DNA from: JBDHZK01 sp039811865
GTDB taxonomy: Bacteria; Actinomycetota; Actinomycetes; Propionibacteriales; Propionibacteriaceae
NCBI GenBank assembly: GCA_039811865.1
Contig: JBDHZK010000090.1
Coordinates: 1-11,018 of the forward strand
Reading direction: 5' to 3'
DNA length: 11,018 nt
Shown: positions 1 to 6,324 of the stretch, in pieces
Position numbering within the stretch: position 1 is the stretch's first letter
Layout: each line of letters begins with the position of its first letter
The notes under the pieces: generated by a model
Databases searched by the model: none
Seen by the model: only the letters and a program-made list of their open reading frames with translations
Told to the model about the DNA's origin: nothing
Position numbers and translations under genes: made by a program

Positions 1-655
1 CCTCAGCGATGTTGCAGGTCAGGCCCTCGTACTTCTGGAACTGGCCGCCGTAGCAGCTCATCCCGGCGTGCTTCGGCAAGATCTTGTCGCAGGCTTCCTT
101 CAGCCCGGCCCACGTCGTCGGAACGGTCGTGATGCCGGCCTCGGCGAGCAGGTCCTTGCGGTAGTAGAGCAGCGCACCATCGGAGGTGGACGGCATCGCG
201 TACAGCTTGTTGAAGTACGTCGCGGAATCGACGGCGGCCTTCAGGTAGCCGGTGGTGGGGAACTTGTCGGCGGGCAGCTCTTGGAGCCAGCCGTTGGCGG
301 CGAACTCGGCGGTCCAGACGACGTCCACGGACATGACGGTGAACTCACCGGACTTGGCCTGGCCGCGACGGGTCATCTCCGAACGCTGCTCGTCGGCAGA
401 GTCGGAGAGTTCACGAAGCTCGACCTTCTCATTCGGGTGAGCGGCGTTCCACTCCTCGAGCTCGGCCTTGAGGTTGCCGGAGGTGTCCTTGCCTTGGGCA
501 TAGACGATCGGGCCACGCTCGTCCCAGTTCGCGGCGCTCGTGCTCGGAGACGCCGCCGGGGTGCCACTGGAGCTACACGCCGCTGCCAAGAGCACCGCAC
601 TCACGGACACGGCCGCGGTGACGATTCGCCGCGCCGGTCGGGGGGTAGATGACAT
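1..655 (-). CDS. ABC transporter sugar-binding lipoprotein (5' part)
   Basis: This is the N-terminal 218 residues of an extracellular solute-binding protein; the gene runs off the left edge. The start is ATG at 655-653, with GAGG about 6 bases upstream. Residues 1-27 form a lipoprotein signal: basic RPARR, a hydrophobic stretch VSAVLLAAA, then Cys27 in a near-canonical lipobox, followed by a Ser/Thr/Ala/Pro-rich linker. The mature part has family-1 hallmarks: a first strand IVYAQGKD, then VMSVDVVWTAEFAANGWL, then LYAMPSTSDGALLYYRKDL and AGITTVPTTWAGLKEAC. The family delivers sugars to a membrane ABC permease; the exact sugar is not readable here. The permease genes should lie beyond the left edge. 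The family call is firm, the substrate unknown. Confidence 0.9.
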   Translation of the reverse strand, partial: MSSTPRPARRIVTAAVSVSAVLLAAACSSSGTPAASPSTSAANWDERGPIVYAQGKDTSGNLKAELEEWNAAHPNEKVELRELSDSADEQRSEMTRRGQAKSGEFTVMSVDVVWTAEFAANGWLQELPADKFPTTGYLKAAVDSATYFNKLYAMPSTSDGALLYYRKDLLAEAGITTVPTTWAGLKEACDKILPKHAGMSCYGGQFQKYEGLTCNIAE

Positions 656-671
656 GAATCCTCACTTCTGT

Positions 672-708
672 GTGACGAACCGTCCGAGGGGTCGGACGAC
701 AGGGTCAC
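672..708 (-). promoter_or_regulatory. Nested inverted repeat in the lipoprotein gene leader
   Basis: An inner perfect 7-bp inverted repeat, CGTCCGA (681-687) and TCGGACG (692-698), is separated by GGGG. It is flanked by outer arms GTGAC (672-676) and GTCAC (704-708). It sits 17-53 bases upstream of the start codon. It could be an operator for a sugar-responsive repressor or an RNA hairpin in the leader; the sequence does not decide. No convincing -35/-10 pair was found nearby. Confidence 0.4.
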
Positions 709-1106
709 TGTAAAGAGGCATCTGCCCTAGTGGCCAGCAATTGAGCAAAATGGTTATCAAGTCATGACCTACCCAGCGGTCAGTTAACGGACGTCCCATC
801 CACACCAGCTGTTCCACCCGATGGCGATCCCGCGTCGACACTGGCGCCAATTCTGGCCAAGTGGGCTGGCCGGGCCGTCCCAACCGCCCGCCCACCTCGC
901 GCCGGACGGCTCCGGCGACCCCGCGTTGGCCACCCCGACCCAAAGCAGGCGCCAAGCTCGCCCGCGGACCGGCTCCCGGACCGGGTAATCGAGCGGGTCG
1001 GCGGGATTGGCCTTTGGGCGGCCGGGGGCGGGCTGGCCGGGCAGGGCTGGACCCGGCGTCTCCTACCCTTGGGTAATCCCTCCTTTACGAAAGCGACCCC
1101 CCCGAA
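709..1106. other. Intergenic region between divergent genes, no gene seen
   Basis: About 400 bases without a supportable gene. The part near 720-780 is relatively AT-rich and contains the 8-bp palindrome GTCATGAC, so the promoter of the lipoprotein gene probably lies here. The stretch 850-1060 is very GC-rich with runs such as GGCCGGG, and open frames across it show no protein-like composition. Just before the right-hand gene is a small inverted repeat TACCC-TT-GGGTA (1064-1075), whose TACCCT could serve as a -10 box. Confidence 0.5.
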
Positions 1107-1550
1107 TTGACCGTGGATGCAACGCACCAGTTCGATCCGACACCCGATGACGAGGCCGCCCGGAGATATGACGCGGTGACCAACGAAGTGGCCGCCCTGA
1201 TCGCCCCCTACTGCTCTGAGGAGGAGTTGGCGCCCTTCCTCGATGACCGCCGGCAACATCTGGACGCGCGCCTGGCGGGCGCGCCGGTGAAGGCGCCCGA
1301 GCCGGCCGAGATCAACCTTCAATCCCTGCTGCGGGTCCTGCCGAAAGCCGCGGTCATGGAGATGCGCGTGGCCTGGGAGGAAGCGGCCGACCGCGTCGGT
1401 GCGGCCGACGACCCAGATCTGAGGGCGGGCGGCATGCGCGCCTGGCAGATGTCCAAGGACGCTGCCCACGAAACGCAGCGTCGAGCCGAAGAGGCCCAAG
1501 CCGTAAAGGTAGGCAAGGGCGAGAAGAAGAACAAGAACAAGAAGAAGTGA
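1107..1550 (+). CDS. Small charged protein with Lys-rich tail, first gene of a WXG-like pair
   Basis: A 147-residue protein of no recognised family. An in-frame TAA at 1074-1076 limits the start to TTG at 1107 or GTG at 1113; neither has a clear ribosome binding site. The first ~120 residues look mainly helical: EAARRYDAVTNEVAALIAPY, a helix around 65-85 (INLQSLLRVLPKAAVMEM), and an Ala/Glu-rich segment. The end is strongly basic (KGEKKNKNKKK) and may bind an acidic partner, RNA or membrane surface. There is no signal peptide or membrane segment. Its stop is followed one base later by the ATG of the next gene, so the two are almost certainly translated together. A partner or chaperone of the downstream protein is possible, but only by position. 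Confidence 0.7.
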   Translation: MTVDATHQFDPTPDDEAARRYDAVTNEVAALIAPYCSEEELAPFLDDRRQHLDARLAGAPVKAPEPAEINLQSLLRVLPKAAVMEMRVAWEEAADRVGAADDPDLRAGGMRAWQMSKDAAHETQRRAEEAQAVKVGKGEKKNKNKKK

Positions 1551-1551
1551 A

Positions 1552-2625
1552 ATGGTCGACTACTTAATCGTTCGCTCCGCCCTGGCCGCCTGCTCCAAGC
1601 GGTATGACGAGCTCGATGGCGGACAGGCCGCCTTCACCACCCTGGTTTCGCGCGCCCGGGCGCTATCGATGCCGCCGCCCAACTCCTACGCCGGTATGGC
1701 GGTCCGGAACCTCCCGCAGGGGCTCGACCAGTTGGACGCCGTCGTCCGCGAGGCGAAGGGTGTGCTGGCCAAGATGTCCAGCGGCTTCGCGCAGACTCAC
1801 GACCTGTACGCCCAGACGGAGGCGGAGAATCTCGAGGCCTCCCGCAGGATCTGGGGCAGCGACGGCAACGATTACCCGGATCGTGGCGATCGCAACTACC
1901 CATACGGACAGCGGCCCTTCACCGCGTCGTCCGGTGACCCGGCCGAGATGGTGGGCTTCAACCGCGAGCTTCGCACCGAGATCGACGACCAAAAGCTGCT
2001 GCGAGCGGTGATCAACCTGAGCGACACCTGGTCGAAATGCCCACCGATCGTGCTCACCATGATCGGCATGGTGACCTGGATGCCCGTGCCCGACATCACC
2101 GAGAAGATGAACGGCGCGTTCGCCCCCGTGACTCAAGCGGCCGACGCCTATGAGCGGATCGGCATGGGCTACCGCGCCGTCGGCGCAAGCATCGGTAAGG
2201 ACATCGATGGACTCGCCTATGCCTGGCAGGGTCCGGCGGCGTGGAACGCCGTTTCCTATCTGACCAAGGTGAACTACTGGTTCGGCAGCGGGCTGGGGGC
2301 GACGATCGGTCACGCGGGAAGTGAGATTTCCCGCAACAGCGAAGCCCTGCTGTTCCTAGTGAACCAAGCGATCTCGGAGATCGACGACCTGACCGGGATC
2401 TTGGGCACGATCATCACGATCGCCGTTGCGCTCGGCGATGACCAGAAGAACTTCTGGACGGTGGCGCGCGCGATCGCCTTCCCCTTGGCTGCCTTCGTCG
2501 TCAAACACAACCAGGTTGCCAAGACGATGCAGGCCATCATCAAGATCGTGGTGGTAGTGGTCGAACTGCTCGCGGCGGTGATTCCCGGAACGTCCACCTT
2601 TTCGGTGCCGCCCGCGCCGAAATGA
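1552..2625 (+). CDS. WXG100-like, putative type VII secretion substrate
   Basis: A 357-residue protein starting at ATG 1552, coupled to the gene before it by a one-base gap. Residues 1-100 read as a helical hairpin: helix one ~3-38, a turn at PPPNSYAG (41-48), helix two ~52-98. Helix two ends with Y86-A-Q-T-E90, a match to the YxxxD/E export signal of type VII substrates. A second helical hairpin lies around 195-280 and has W225-Q-G227 at its turn, the WXG motif. Residues 281-346 hold hydrophobic stretches (LGTIITIAVAL, AIAFPLAAFVV, IIKIVVVVVELLAAVIPG) that could insert in a membrane. The end is Pro-rich. No ESX machinery genes are visible here. An ESX-secreted effector is a reasonable guess, not proven. 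Confidence 0.7.
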   Translation: MVDYLIVRSALAACSKRYDELDGGQAAFTTLVSRARALSMPPPNSYAGMAVRNLPQGLDQLDAVVREAKGVLAKMSSGFAQTHDLYAQTEAENLEASRRIWGSDGNDYPDRGDRNYPYGQRPFTASSGDPAEMVGFNRELRTEIDDQKLLRAVINLSDTWSKCPPIVLTMIGMVTWMPVPDITEKMNGAFAPVTQAADAYERIGMGYRAVGASIGKDIDGLAYAWQGPAAWNAVSYLTKVNYWFGSGLGATIGHAGSEISRNSEALLFLVNQAISEIDDLTGILGTIITIAVALGDDQKNFWTVARAIAFPLAAFVVKHNQVAKTMQAIIKIVVVVVELLAAVIPGTSTFSVPPAPK

Positions 2626-2633
2626 CCCGCACC

Positions 2634-2655
2634 GGACCCCGCTTCGGGCGGGTCC
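2634..2655 (+). terminator. Hairpin after the WXG-like gene
   Basis: GGACCCCGC (2634-2642) pairs with GCGGGTCC (2648-2655) through eight base pairs with one bulged C, around a TTCGG loop. It starts 8 bases after the stop at 2625 and lies between convergent genes. There is no T-run, as is common for actinobacterial terminators. Confidence 0.5.
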
Positions 2656-2714
2656 ACCCGCCCACTCCGCGCGGACCGGACGGACCCTGGCGTGCGGCCT
2701 ACCCAGATCGCGGT

Positions 2715-3056
2715 CTATAGATAAAGCCCGGTCGCGCCGTCCTGCAGCCGCTCCGCGGCGACCGCATGCAGATCCCTCTCGCGCAGCAGCAGGTAGGTCT
2801 GGCCACGCAACTCGACCTCGGCGCGGTCCTCGGGATCGAACAGGACGCGGTCGTCCACCTTCACCGAACGGACGTTCGACCCGGCGGCCACGACGGACGC
2901 CCAGGCGAGGCGTCGTCCCATCTGGACGGTGGCCGGAATCAGGATGCCGCCGCCGCTGCGGCGCTCGGCGGTCTCGCTGTCGGTCGCCACCAGCACGCGA
3001 TCGTTGAGCATGCGGATCGGCAAAGGTTCGGCCGTTCGCGGCTTGGCGTTGGTCAA
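2715..3056 (-). CDS. GroES-like (Cpn10-fold) protein
   Basis: A 113-residue protein with the chaperonin-10 fold pattern: IRMLNDRVLVATD (14-26), a mobile-loop-like segment with RRSGGGILIPATV (32-44), RLAWASVVAAG (49-59), VKVDDRVLFDPED (65-77), and the end LLLRERDLHAVAAERLQDGATGLYL. It matches an actinobacterial GroES-related family encoded away from groEL, not the classical groES. I chose TTG at 3056-3054, which overlaps the previous stop as TTGA; ATG at 3011 would remove the segment before IRML that relatives normally have. The frame stays open far upstream, but that part is antisense to other genes. Likely a cytoplasmic co-chaperone-like protein; its client is unknown. Confidence 0.85.
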   Translation of the reverse strand: MTNAKPRTAEPLPIRMLNDRVLVATDSETAERRSGGGILIPATVQMGRRLAWASVVAAGSNVRSVKVDDRVLFDPEDRAEVELRGQTYLLLRERDLHAVAAERLQDGATGLYL

Positions 3057-3352
3057 GACTTGCGAGCCTTGCGGACGATCGCCCGGATAGCCACCAGCAG
3101 TCCGATGACGCCGGCGATCGCGCCGCCGATGATGGCCAGCCGGTCGTAGCGCCAGCCGCCGTCCTCGTCCATGACCTGGGCCTTGGCGTTGACGAACTCC
3201 GCCTCGGCGAACGTCTTTGCCTGGTCGATGCCGCGCGCTGCGATTGCTTTGGGGTGTCCCTGTCCGATCAGGCCCTCGATGTTGCTGCTCAGCCGGGCCC
3301 GGGCAGCCGCGATCTCTTCTTCGATCTGCAGCTTGCTCTTGATCTCGGCCAC
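3053..3352 (-). CDS. DUF3618 membrane protein
   Basis: A 99-residue protein. The N-terminal part (1-60) is a charged, coiled-coil-like helix (IEEEIAAARARLSSNIEGL) typical of DUF3618. Residues ~71-92 (RLAIIGGAIAGVIGLLVAIRAI) form one membrane helix, followed by a basic tail RKARKS expected on the cytoplasmic side. The start is GTG at 3352-3350, with GGGAGG four bases upstream. It lies first in a two-gene unit with the GroES-like gene (4-base overlap) and is divergent from the peroxiredoxin gene. The same pairing of a small membrane protein with bcp is known in mycobacteria (Rv2520c-Rv2521, from memory). Function is unknown; a membrane anchor linked to oxidative or envelope stress is only an inference. 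Confidence 0.85.
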   Translation of the reverse strand: MAEIKSKLQIEEEIAAARARLSSNIEGLIGQGHPKAIAARGIDQAKTFAEAEFVNAKAQVMDEDGGWRYDRLAIIGGAIAGVIGLLVAIRAIVRKARKS

Positions 3353-3437
3353 GGCGCCTCCCAGTTGTAGCAGCGGTTGCGACCGTCAGCCTATGCCAGC
3401 CGGCCGACTCCCGACAGGTGATCGGGGCAGCGGCGGC

Positions 3438-3450
3438 TATGTTGTCTCCA
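3438..3450 (+). promoter_or_regulatory. Leaderless-type promoter of the bcp gene
   Basis: TATGTT (3438-3443) fits the actinobacterial -10 pattern TANNNT. It is preceded by GGC and lies six bases before the A of ATG at 3450. Transcription would then start on the start codon itself. No ribosome binding site is visible, which agrees with a leaderless mRNA. No good -35 is seen. Confidence 0.5.
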
Positions 3451-3926
3451 TGACGAAGCTGCAGGTTGGCGATCCCGCACCGGCATTCTCGTTGCCGGAC
3501 GCCGACGGCCGAAGCGTTGCCCTGTCCGACTTCGCCGGCGAGCGGGTGATCGTCTACTTCTATCCCGCGGCAATGACGCCGGGGTGCACGACCCAGGCGG
3601 TTGATTTCACAGCGGCGTTGGCCGAGATCTCGGCCGCCGGTTTCGCGGTGGTCGGGATCTCGCCCGATCCGGTGGCGAAGCTGGCGCGGTTCAAGCAGGC
3701 GCAGTCGCTGACGTTCCCCCTGCTGGCCGACCCGGCCAAGGACGTCCTGATCGCCTACGGCGCCTTCGGCTCGAAGATGCTGTACGGCAAGGAGATCACC
3801 GGAGTGATTCGCTCCACGTTCGTGGTCGATGTGGACTCCGCCGGGGTGGGCACGATCAGCCTCGCCCAGTACAACGTCAAGGCAACTGGCCACGTGGCGA
3901 AGCTGCGCCGCGACCTCGGGATCTGA
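3450..3926 (+). CDS. bcp: Bcp-type peroxiredoxin, 1-Cys form
   Basis: A 158-residue thioredoxin-fold peroxidase of the BCP/PrxQ group that reduces hydrogen peroxide and organic hydroperoxides in the cytoplasm. Residues 1-30 hold the entry strand and GDPAPAFSLPDADGR. The active site is PAAMTPGC (39-46), with peroxidatic Cys46 and Thr43; Arg121 in GVIRSTFVVD completes it. The usual resolving Cys five residues on, in the TTQACDF-type motif, is Val51 here, and the protein has no other cysteine. It must therefore be resolved by an external thiol such as mycothiol or a thioredoxin-type partner. ATG at 3450 matches the family's normal N-terminus; longer frame extensions are non-homologous. It is divergent from the DUF3618 gene. 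Confidence 0.93.
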   Translation: MTKLQVGDPAPAFSLPDADGRSVALSDFAGERVIVYFYPAAMTPGCTTQAVDFTAALAEISAAGFAVVGISPDPVAKLARFKQAQSLTFPLLADPAKDVLIAYGAFGSKMLYGKEITGVIRSTFVVDVDSAGVGTISLAQYNVKATGHVAKLRRDLGI

Positions 3927-3946
3927 AGCCACGGCGGTACCTGACC

Positions 3947-3961
3947 TCCGGGCGCGCCGGA
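3947..3961. terminator. Possible terminator between convergent genes
   Basis: TCCGG (3947-3951) and CCGGA (3957-3961) form a 5-bp stem with a 5-base loop, between the stops at 3926 and 3982. It is short and lacks a T-run, so the call is weak. Confidence 0.3.
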
Positions 3962-3981
3962 TTACTCGCCCACGCTCGCGA

Positions 3982-4329
3982 TCACTCCCCCGCGTTCGCT
4001 CCGCCGGGCCCCGGCCACGTTTGCGTCGCCAGCGGCCAGCCGGCCTCACTCAGCTTGCGGCCCACCCGCTCAAGTTCGTTGGGCGAGGCCAACTCGTCGG
4101 TCTTGCGCAGGTACACCACGCCGACGTCCACGCGATCGGCGGGTAGGAGGCCCTGGCGGGACAACTCGTCGCCGACCTCTTTGATCTCGTCGTCGCTGAG
4201 CCGACGGCGCAAGATCGCGAGCAAAGGCAGGTAGTCGGCCTCGGGGATGCCGCTGGGGTATCCCTTCTTGAGCCAGGCGAGGATGCGCTCCAACTGCCGG
4301 AACACGTCACCCCCTAGGGCTTGAGCCAT
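3982..4329 (-). CDS. DUF3349 protein, second copy
   Basis: A 115-residue soluble helical protein of the DUF3349 family, known from mycobacterial Rv0543c. Diagnostic segments are LERILAWLKKGYPSGIPEADYLPLLAIL (~13-40), RLSDDEIKEVGDEL (~43-56) and ELERVGRKLSEAGWPL (~84-99). Its ATG (4329-4327) shares one base with the TAA of the gene before it (TAATG), so translation is coupled. It is the last gene of the pit operon and a diverged duplicate of its neighbour; the end is Gly/Pro-rich. No catalytic residues stand out. Function is unknown; its position suggests a link to phosphate transport. Confidence 0.85.
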   Translation of the reverse strand: MAQALGGDVFRQLERILAWLKKGYPSGIPEADYLPLLAILRRRLSDDEIKEVGDELSRQGLLPADRVDVGVVYLRKTDELASPNELERVGRKLSEAGWPLATQTWPGPGGANAGE

Positions 4330-4658
4330 TACTGCTTGTCGGCCAGCTGATCGATGCCCGCCAACGGCCAGCCGCCCTCGGCCAGCTTACCGGCCACGCG
4401 ACGCACGTCGGCGTCCCCTGGCTTCTCCAAAACCGTCTCCTGAATCAGGCGGCGGATGTCGTCGTGGGTCAGGGGACGCTCGATTCCGCCCGGGCCGGCG
4501 ATGAGCTGCTGGGCGACCTGGTCGACCTCGGCTTCGGTGAGCGAGCGGTGCAGGATGCCGAACAGCACCACGTAGTCGTGGTCGGGAATCCCCTCCGGGT
4601 AGCCGGCGCGAAGCCAGTTGACCATCCGGGACAGCACGTTGGGACGAGCCGAGGTCAT
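4329..4658 (-). CDS. DUF3349 protein, first copy
   Basis: A 109-residue DUF3349 protein. It shows the same plan as its neighbour: LSRMVNWLRAGYPEGIPDHDYVVLFGIL (9-36), SLTEAEVDQVAQQL (39-52), then a charged helical middle and DVRRVAGKLAEGGWPLAGID near the end. ATG at 4658 follows the stop of the small membrane protein by one base, with AAGGGG nearby as ribosome binding site. This copy has an insertion (PLTHDDIRRLIQETVLEKPGD) absent from the other copy, so the two are old paralogues rather than a recent duplication. It is cytoplasmic by composition. Function is unknown. Confidence 0.87.
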   Translation of the reverse strand: MTSARPNVLSRMVNWLRAGYPEGIPDHDYVVLFGILHRSLTEAEVDQVAQQLIAGPGGIERPLTHDDIRRLIQETVLEKPGDADVRRVAGKLAEGGWPLAGIDQLADKQ

Positions 4659-4659
4659 G

Positions 4660-4956
4660 TCAGTGCCCCTTCTTGATGAAGGTCGGGAAGATGTGCTCGA
4701 AGGACACCGTGTAGCCGAAGCCGGACGAGATGATGATGGCCAGCCCAGTAAGGATCACGAGCGCGACGATGGCGAACAGGGTGTAGGCCAGGACCGTGCC
4801 GATGGGCTTGCCGGGCGCGTGGTCCACCTCGGCGTCCCCGCCGGCTCCGTAGGCGAGCGCCCGGACGCCGATGGCGAAGATGGCCGGCAAGCCGGCTCCG
4901 ACGACCAGTCCCAGACCCAGTACCTGCACGAACGCGATGCCAAATGATTGCCACAT
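4660..4956 (-). CDS. Two-helix membrane protein of the pit operon
   Basis: A 98-residue integral membrane protein with two hydrophobic helices, ~8-34 (AFVQVLGLGLVVGAGLPAIFAIGVRAL) and ~52-78 (IGTVLAYTLFAIVALVILTGLAIII). They are joined by a polar loop GAGGDAEVDHAPGK, and the tail is Lys/His-ended (FIKKGH). ATG at 4956 has GAGGAG about ten bases upstream. It lies 13 bases after the pit stop and one base before the first DUF3349 gene. The same gene occupies this place in mycobacteria (Rv0544c, from memory). It may be an accessory subunit of the phosphate carrier; that is inferred from its conserved position only. Confidence 0.87.
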   Translation of the reverse strand: MWQSFGIAFVQVLGLGLVVGAGLPAIFAIGVRALAYGAGGDAEVDHAPGKPIGTVLAYTLFAIVALVILTGLAIIISSGFGYTVSFEHIFPTFIKKGH

Positions 4957-4969
4957 ATCGGTGCTCTCC

Positions 4970-6193
4970 TCACTTGCTCTGCGCCGGGACGCGCTCGCCG
5001 ACGCGCGGCTTCGACTCTTCCCATTCGGCGTTGACGTTGTCGGCGTGCACGGGCTTGCGGCGGGAGTGGACGAAGATGTAGCCGGCCAGTCCGGCGAGAA
5101 TCACGAAAACCGTGCCGACGCCCAGGTAGCCACCCAGGCCGTTACCGATGAAGTAGGTGACCGCCCCGACGATTCCGGCAGCAGGAAGCGTGATCAGCCA
5201 CGCGACGGCCATCCGCCCGGCGACGCCCCAGCGCACCTCCGCGCCACGCTTGCCGATGCCCGTGCCCATGATGGAGCCGGTGGCCACGTGCGTGGTCGAC
5301 AAAGCGAAGCCGAGGTGGCTCGAGGTGAGGATGACGGCCGCGCTGGACGCCTCGGCCGCCATTCCCTGCGGCGGTTCGATCTCGACCAGGCCCTTGCCCA
5401 AGGTGCGGATGATCCGCCAACCGCCGGTGTAAGTGCCCAGGGCGATGGCGCCGGCGCACACGAACTTCACCCACAGCGGCACCTGGGTGTGGTCCGTCCA
5501 GGCGCCGTAGGCGATCAACGCGAGGGTGATCACACCCATCGTCTTCTGCGCGTCGTTGGTGCCGTGGGCAAGGGAGACCAGGGAGGCCGTCCCGATCTGG
5601 CCCCAGCGGAACCCGTGGTCCATGTAGTTGTGCGTGACGTTGGCGGCGATGCGGTAGACCAGCCAGGTGCCGACCGCGGCGACCGCGCCCGCGACGACGG
5701 GCGACGCGACCGCGGGGAGGATCACCTTGCCGACGACGCCGTCCATCTTGGTGCCGTCGCCGACCCAGTTGACTCCCCCGGCACCCAGCCCGGCCATCGC
5801 GGATCCGATCAGGCCGCCGAAGAGCGCGTGCGAGGAACTGGACGGCAGGCCGAGCAGCCAGGTCAGCAGGTTCCACAAGATGCCGCCCACCAGCCCGCAG
5901 AAGACGATCATCAGCAACAGATGACCGTGGTTTTGCTGGAACTCCGGCAGCGGGGCCCCGGACTTGTCCTGGATCGTCACGACGGCGTTGGTCACAGTGA
6001 GAGCCACCTCGACGGACAAGAAGGCCCCGATCAGGTTGAGGATGGCGGACAGCGCTACCGCCGTCTTCGGTTTGAGGGCACCGGTCGCGATGGACGTGGC
6101 CATCGCATTGGCGGTGTCGTGAAAACCGTTGGTGAAGTCGAAGGCGATCGCGGTGACGATCACAAGGATGAGCATCAGCAGTTCCAGCGTCAC
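4970..6193 (-). CDS. pitA: PiT-family inorganic phosphate transporter
   Basis: A 407-residue membrane carrier of the PiT/PHO4 family, expected to import phosphate (usually as a metal-phosphate complex) driven by the proton gradient. The paired family signatures are present: FDFTNGFHDTANAMATSIATGAL (~19-41) and SLAHGTNDAQKTMGVI (~205-220). Also present are GLPSSSSHALFGGLIGSAMAG (~115-135) and STTHVATGSIMGTGIGKRG. Ten or more hydrophobic helices are visible, and the last 30 residues form a polar tail. The start is GTG at 6193-6191, with AAGGA upstream. It heads a four-gene operon with the small membrane protein and two DUF3349 genes. No convincing PhoP box was found in the 131 bases upstream. 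Confidence 0.95.
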   Translation of the reverse strand: MTLELLMLILVIVTAIAFDFTNGFHDTANAMATSIATGALKPKTAVALSAILNLIGAFLSVEVALTVTNAVVTIQDKSGAPLPEFQQNHGHLLLMIVFCGLVGGILWNLLTWLLGLPSSSSHALFGGLIGSAMAGLGAGGVNWVGDGTKMDGVVGKVILPAVASPVVAGAVAAVGTWLVYRIAANVTHNYMDHGFRWGQIGTASLVSLAHGTNDAQKTMGVITLALIAYGAWTDHTQVPLWVKFVCAGAIALGTYTGGWRIIRTLGKGLVEIEPPQGMAAEASSAAVILTSSHLGFALSTTHVATGSIMGTGIGKRGAEVRWGVAGRMAVAWLITLPAAGIVGAVTYFIGNGLGGYLGVGTVFVILAGLAGYIFVHSRRKPVHADNVNAEWEESKPRVGERVPAQSK

Positions 6194-6324
6194 CGCAGGA
6201 TCCTTGCCGAGGGGGATGGCCTGACAGTGACGCGAAGCTGAACAACCGGTGGCTAATCTCGGCCAATTTTCAAGTTGCCATCAGGTCCGGCGTGCGCCGT
6301 GGGGTCGCTGCGCGGGGGACGCGA
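6194..6324 (-). promoter_or_regulatory. Upstream region of pitA
   Basis: This gap should hold the pitA promoter. Reading the minus strand, TTGAAA (6273-6268) is a fair -35, but no good -10 follows at the right spacing. A weak hairpin CGGC-GTGC-GCCG (6288-6299) lies just after the stop of the regulator gene and might end its transcript. Confidence 0.3.

Noticed and set aside
780..1499. 239-residue minus-strand frame and a smaller one at 662-955
   Set aside because: No recognisable motifs, low-complexity composition, and antisense to the protein gene at 1107-1550.
3171..3449. N-terminal extension of the peroxiredoxin to an upstream ATG
   Set aside because: The added residues are unrelated to the family, cover the divergent gene and its promoter, and the family N-terminus begins at 3450.
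2715..4049. 444-residue minus-strand open frame
   Set aside because: Only the last 113 codons are protein-like (GroES-like); the rest is antisense to bcp and overlaps the DUF3618 gene in another frame with biased Arg/Gly-rich composition.
4871..6241. 456-residue plus-strand open frame
   Set aside because: It is antisense to pitA, whose protein shows clear family motifs; the plus-strand product is rich in Asp, Gly, Arg and His, as expected of a GC-driven shadow.
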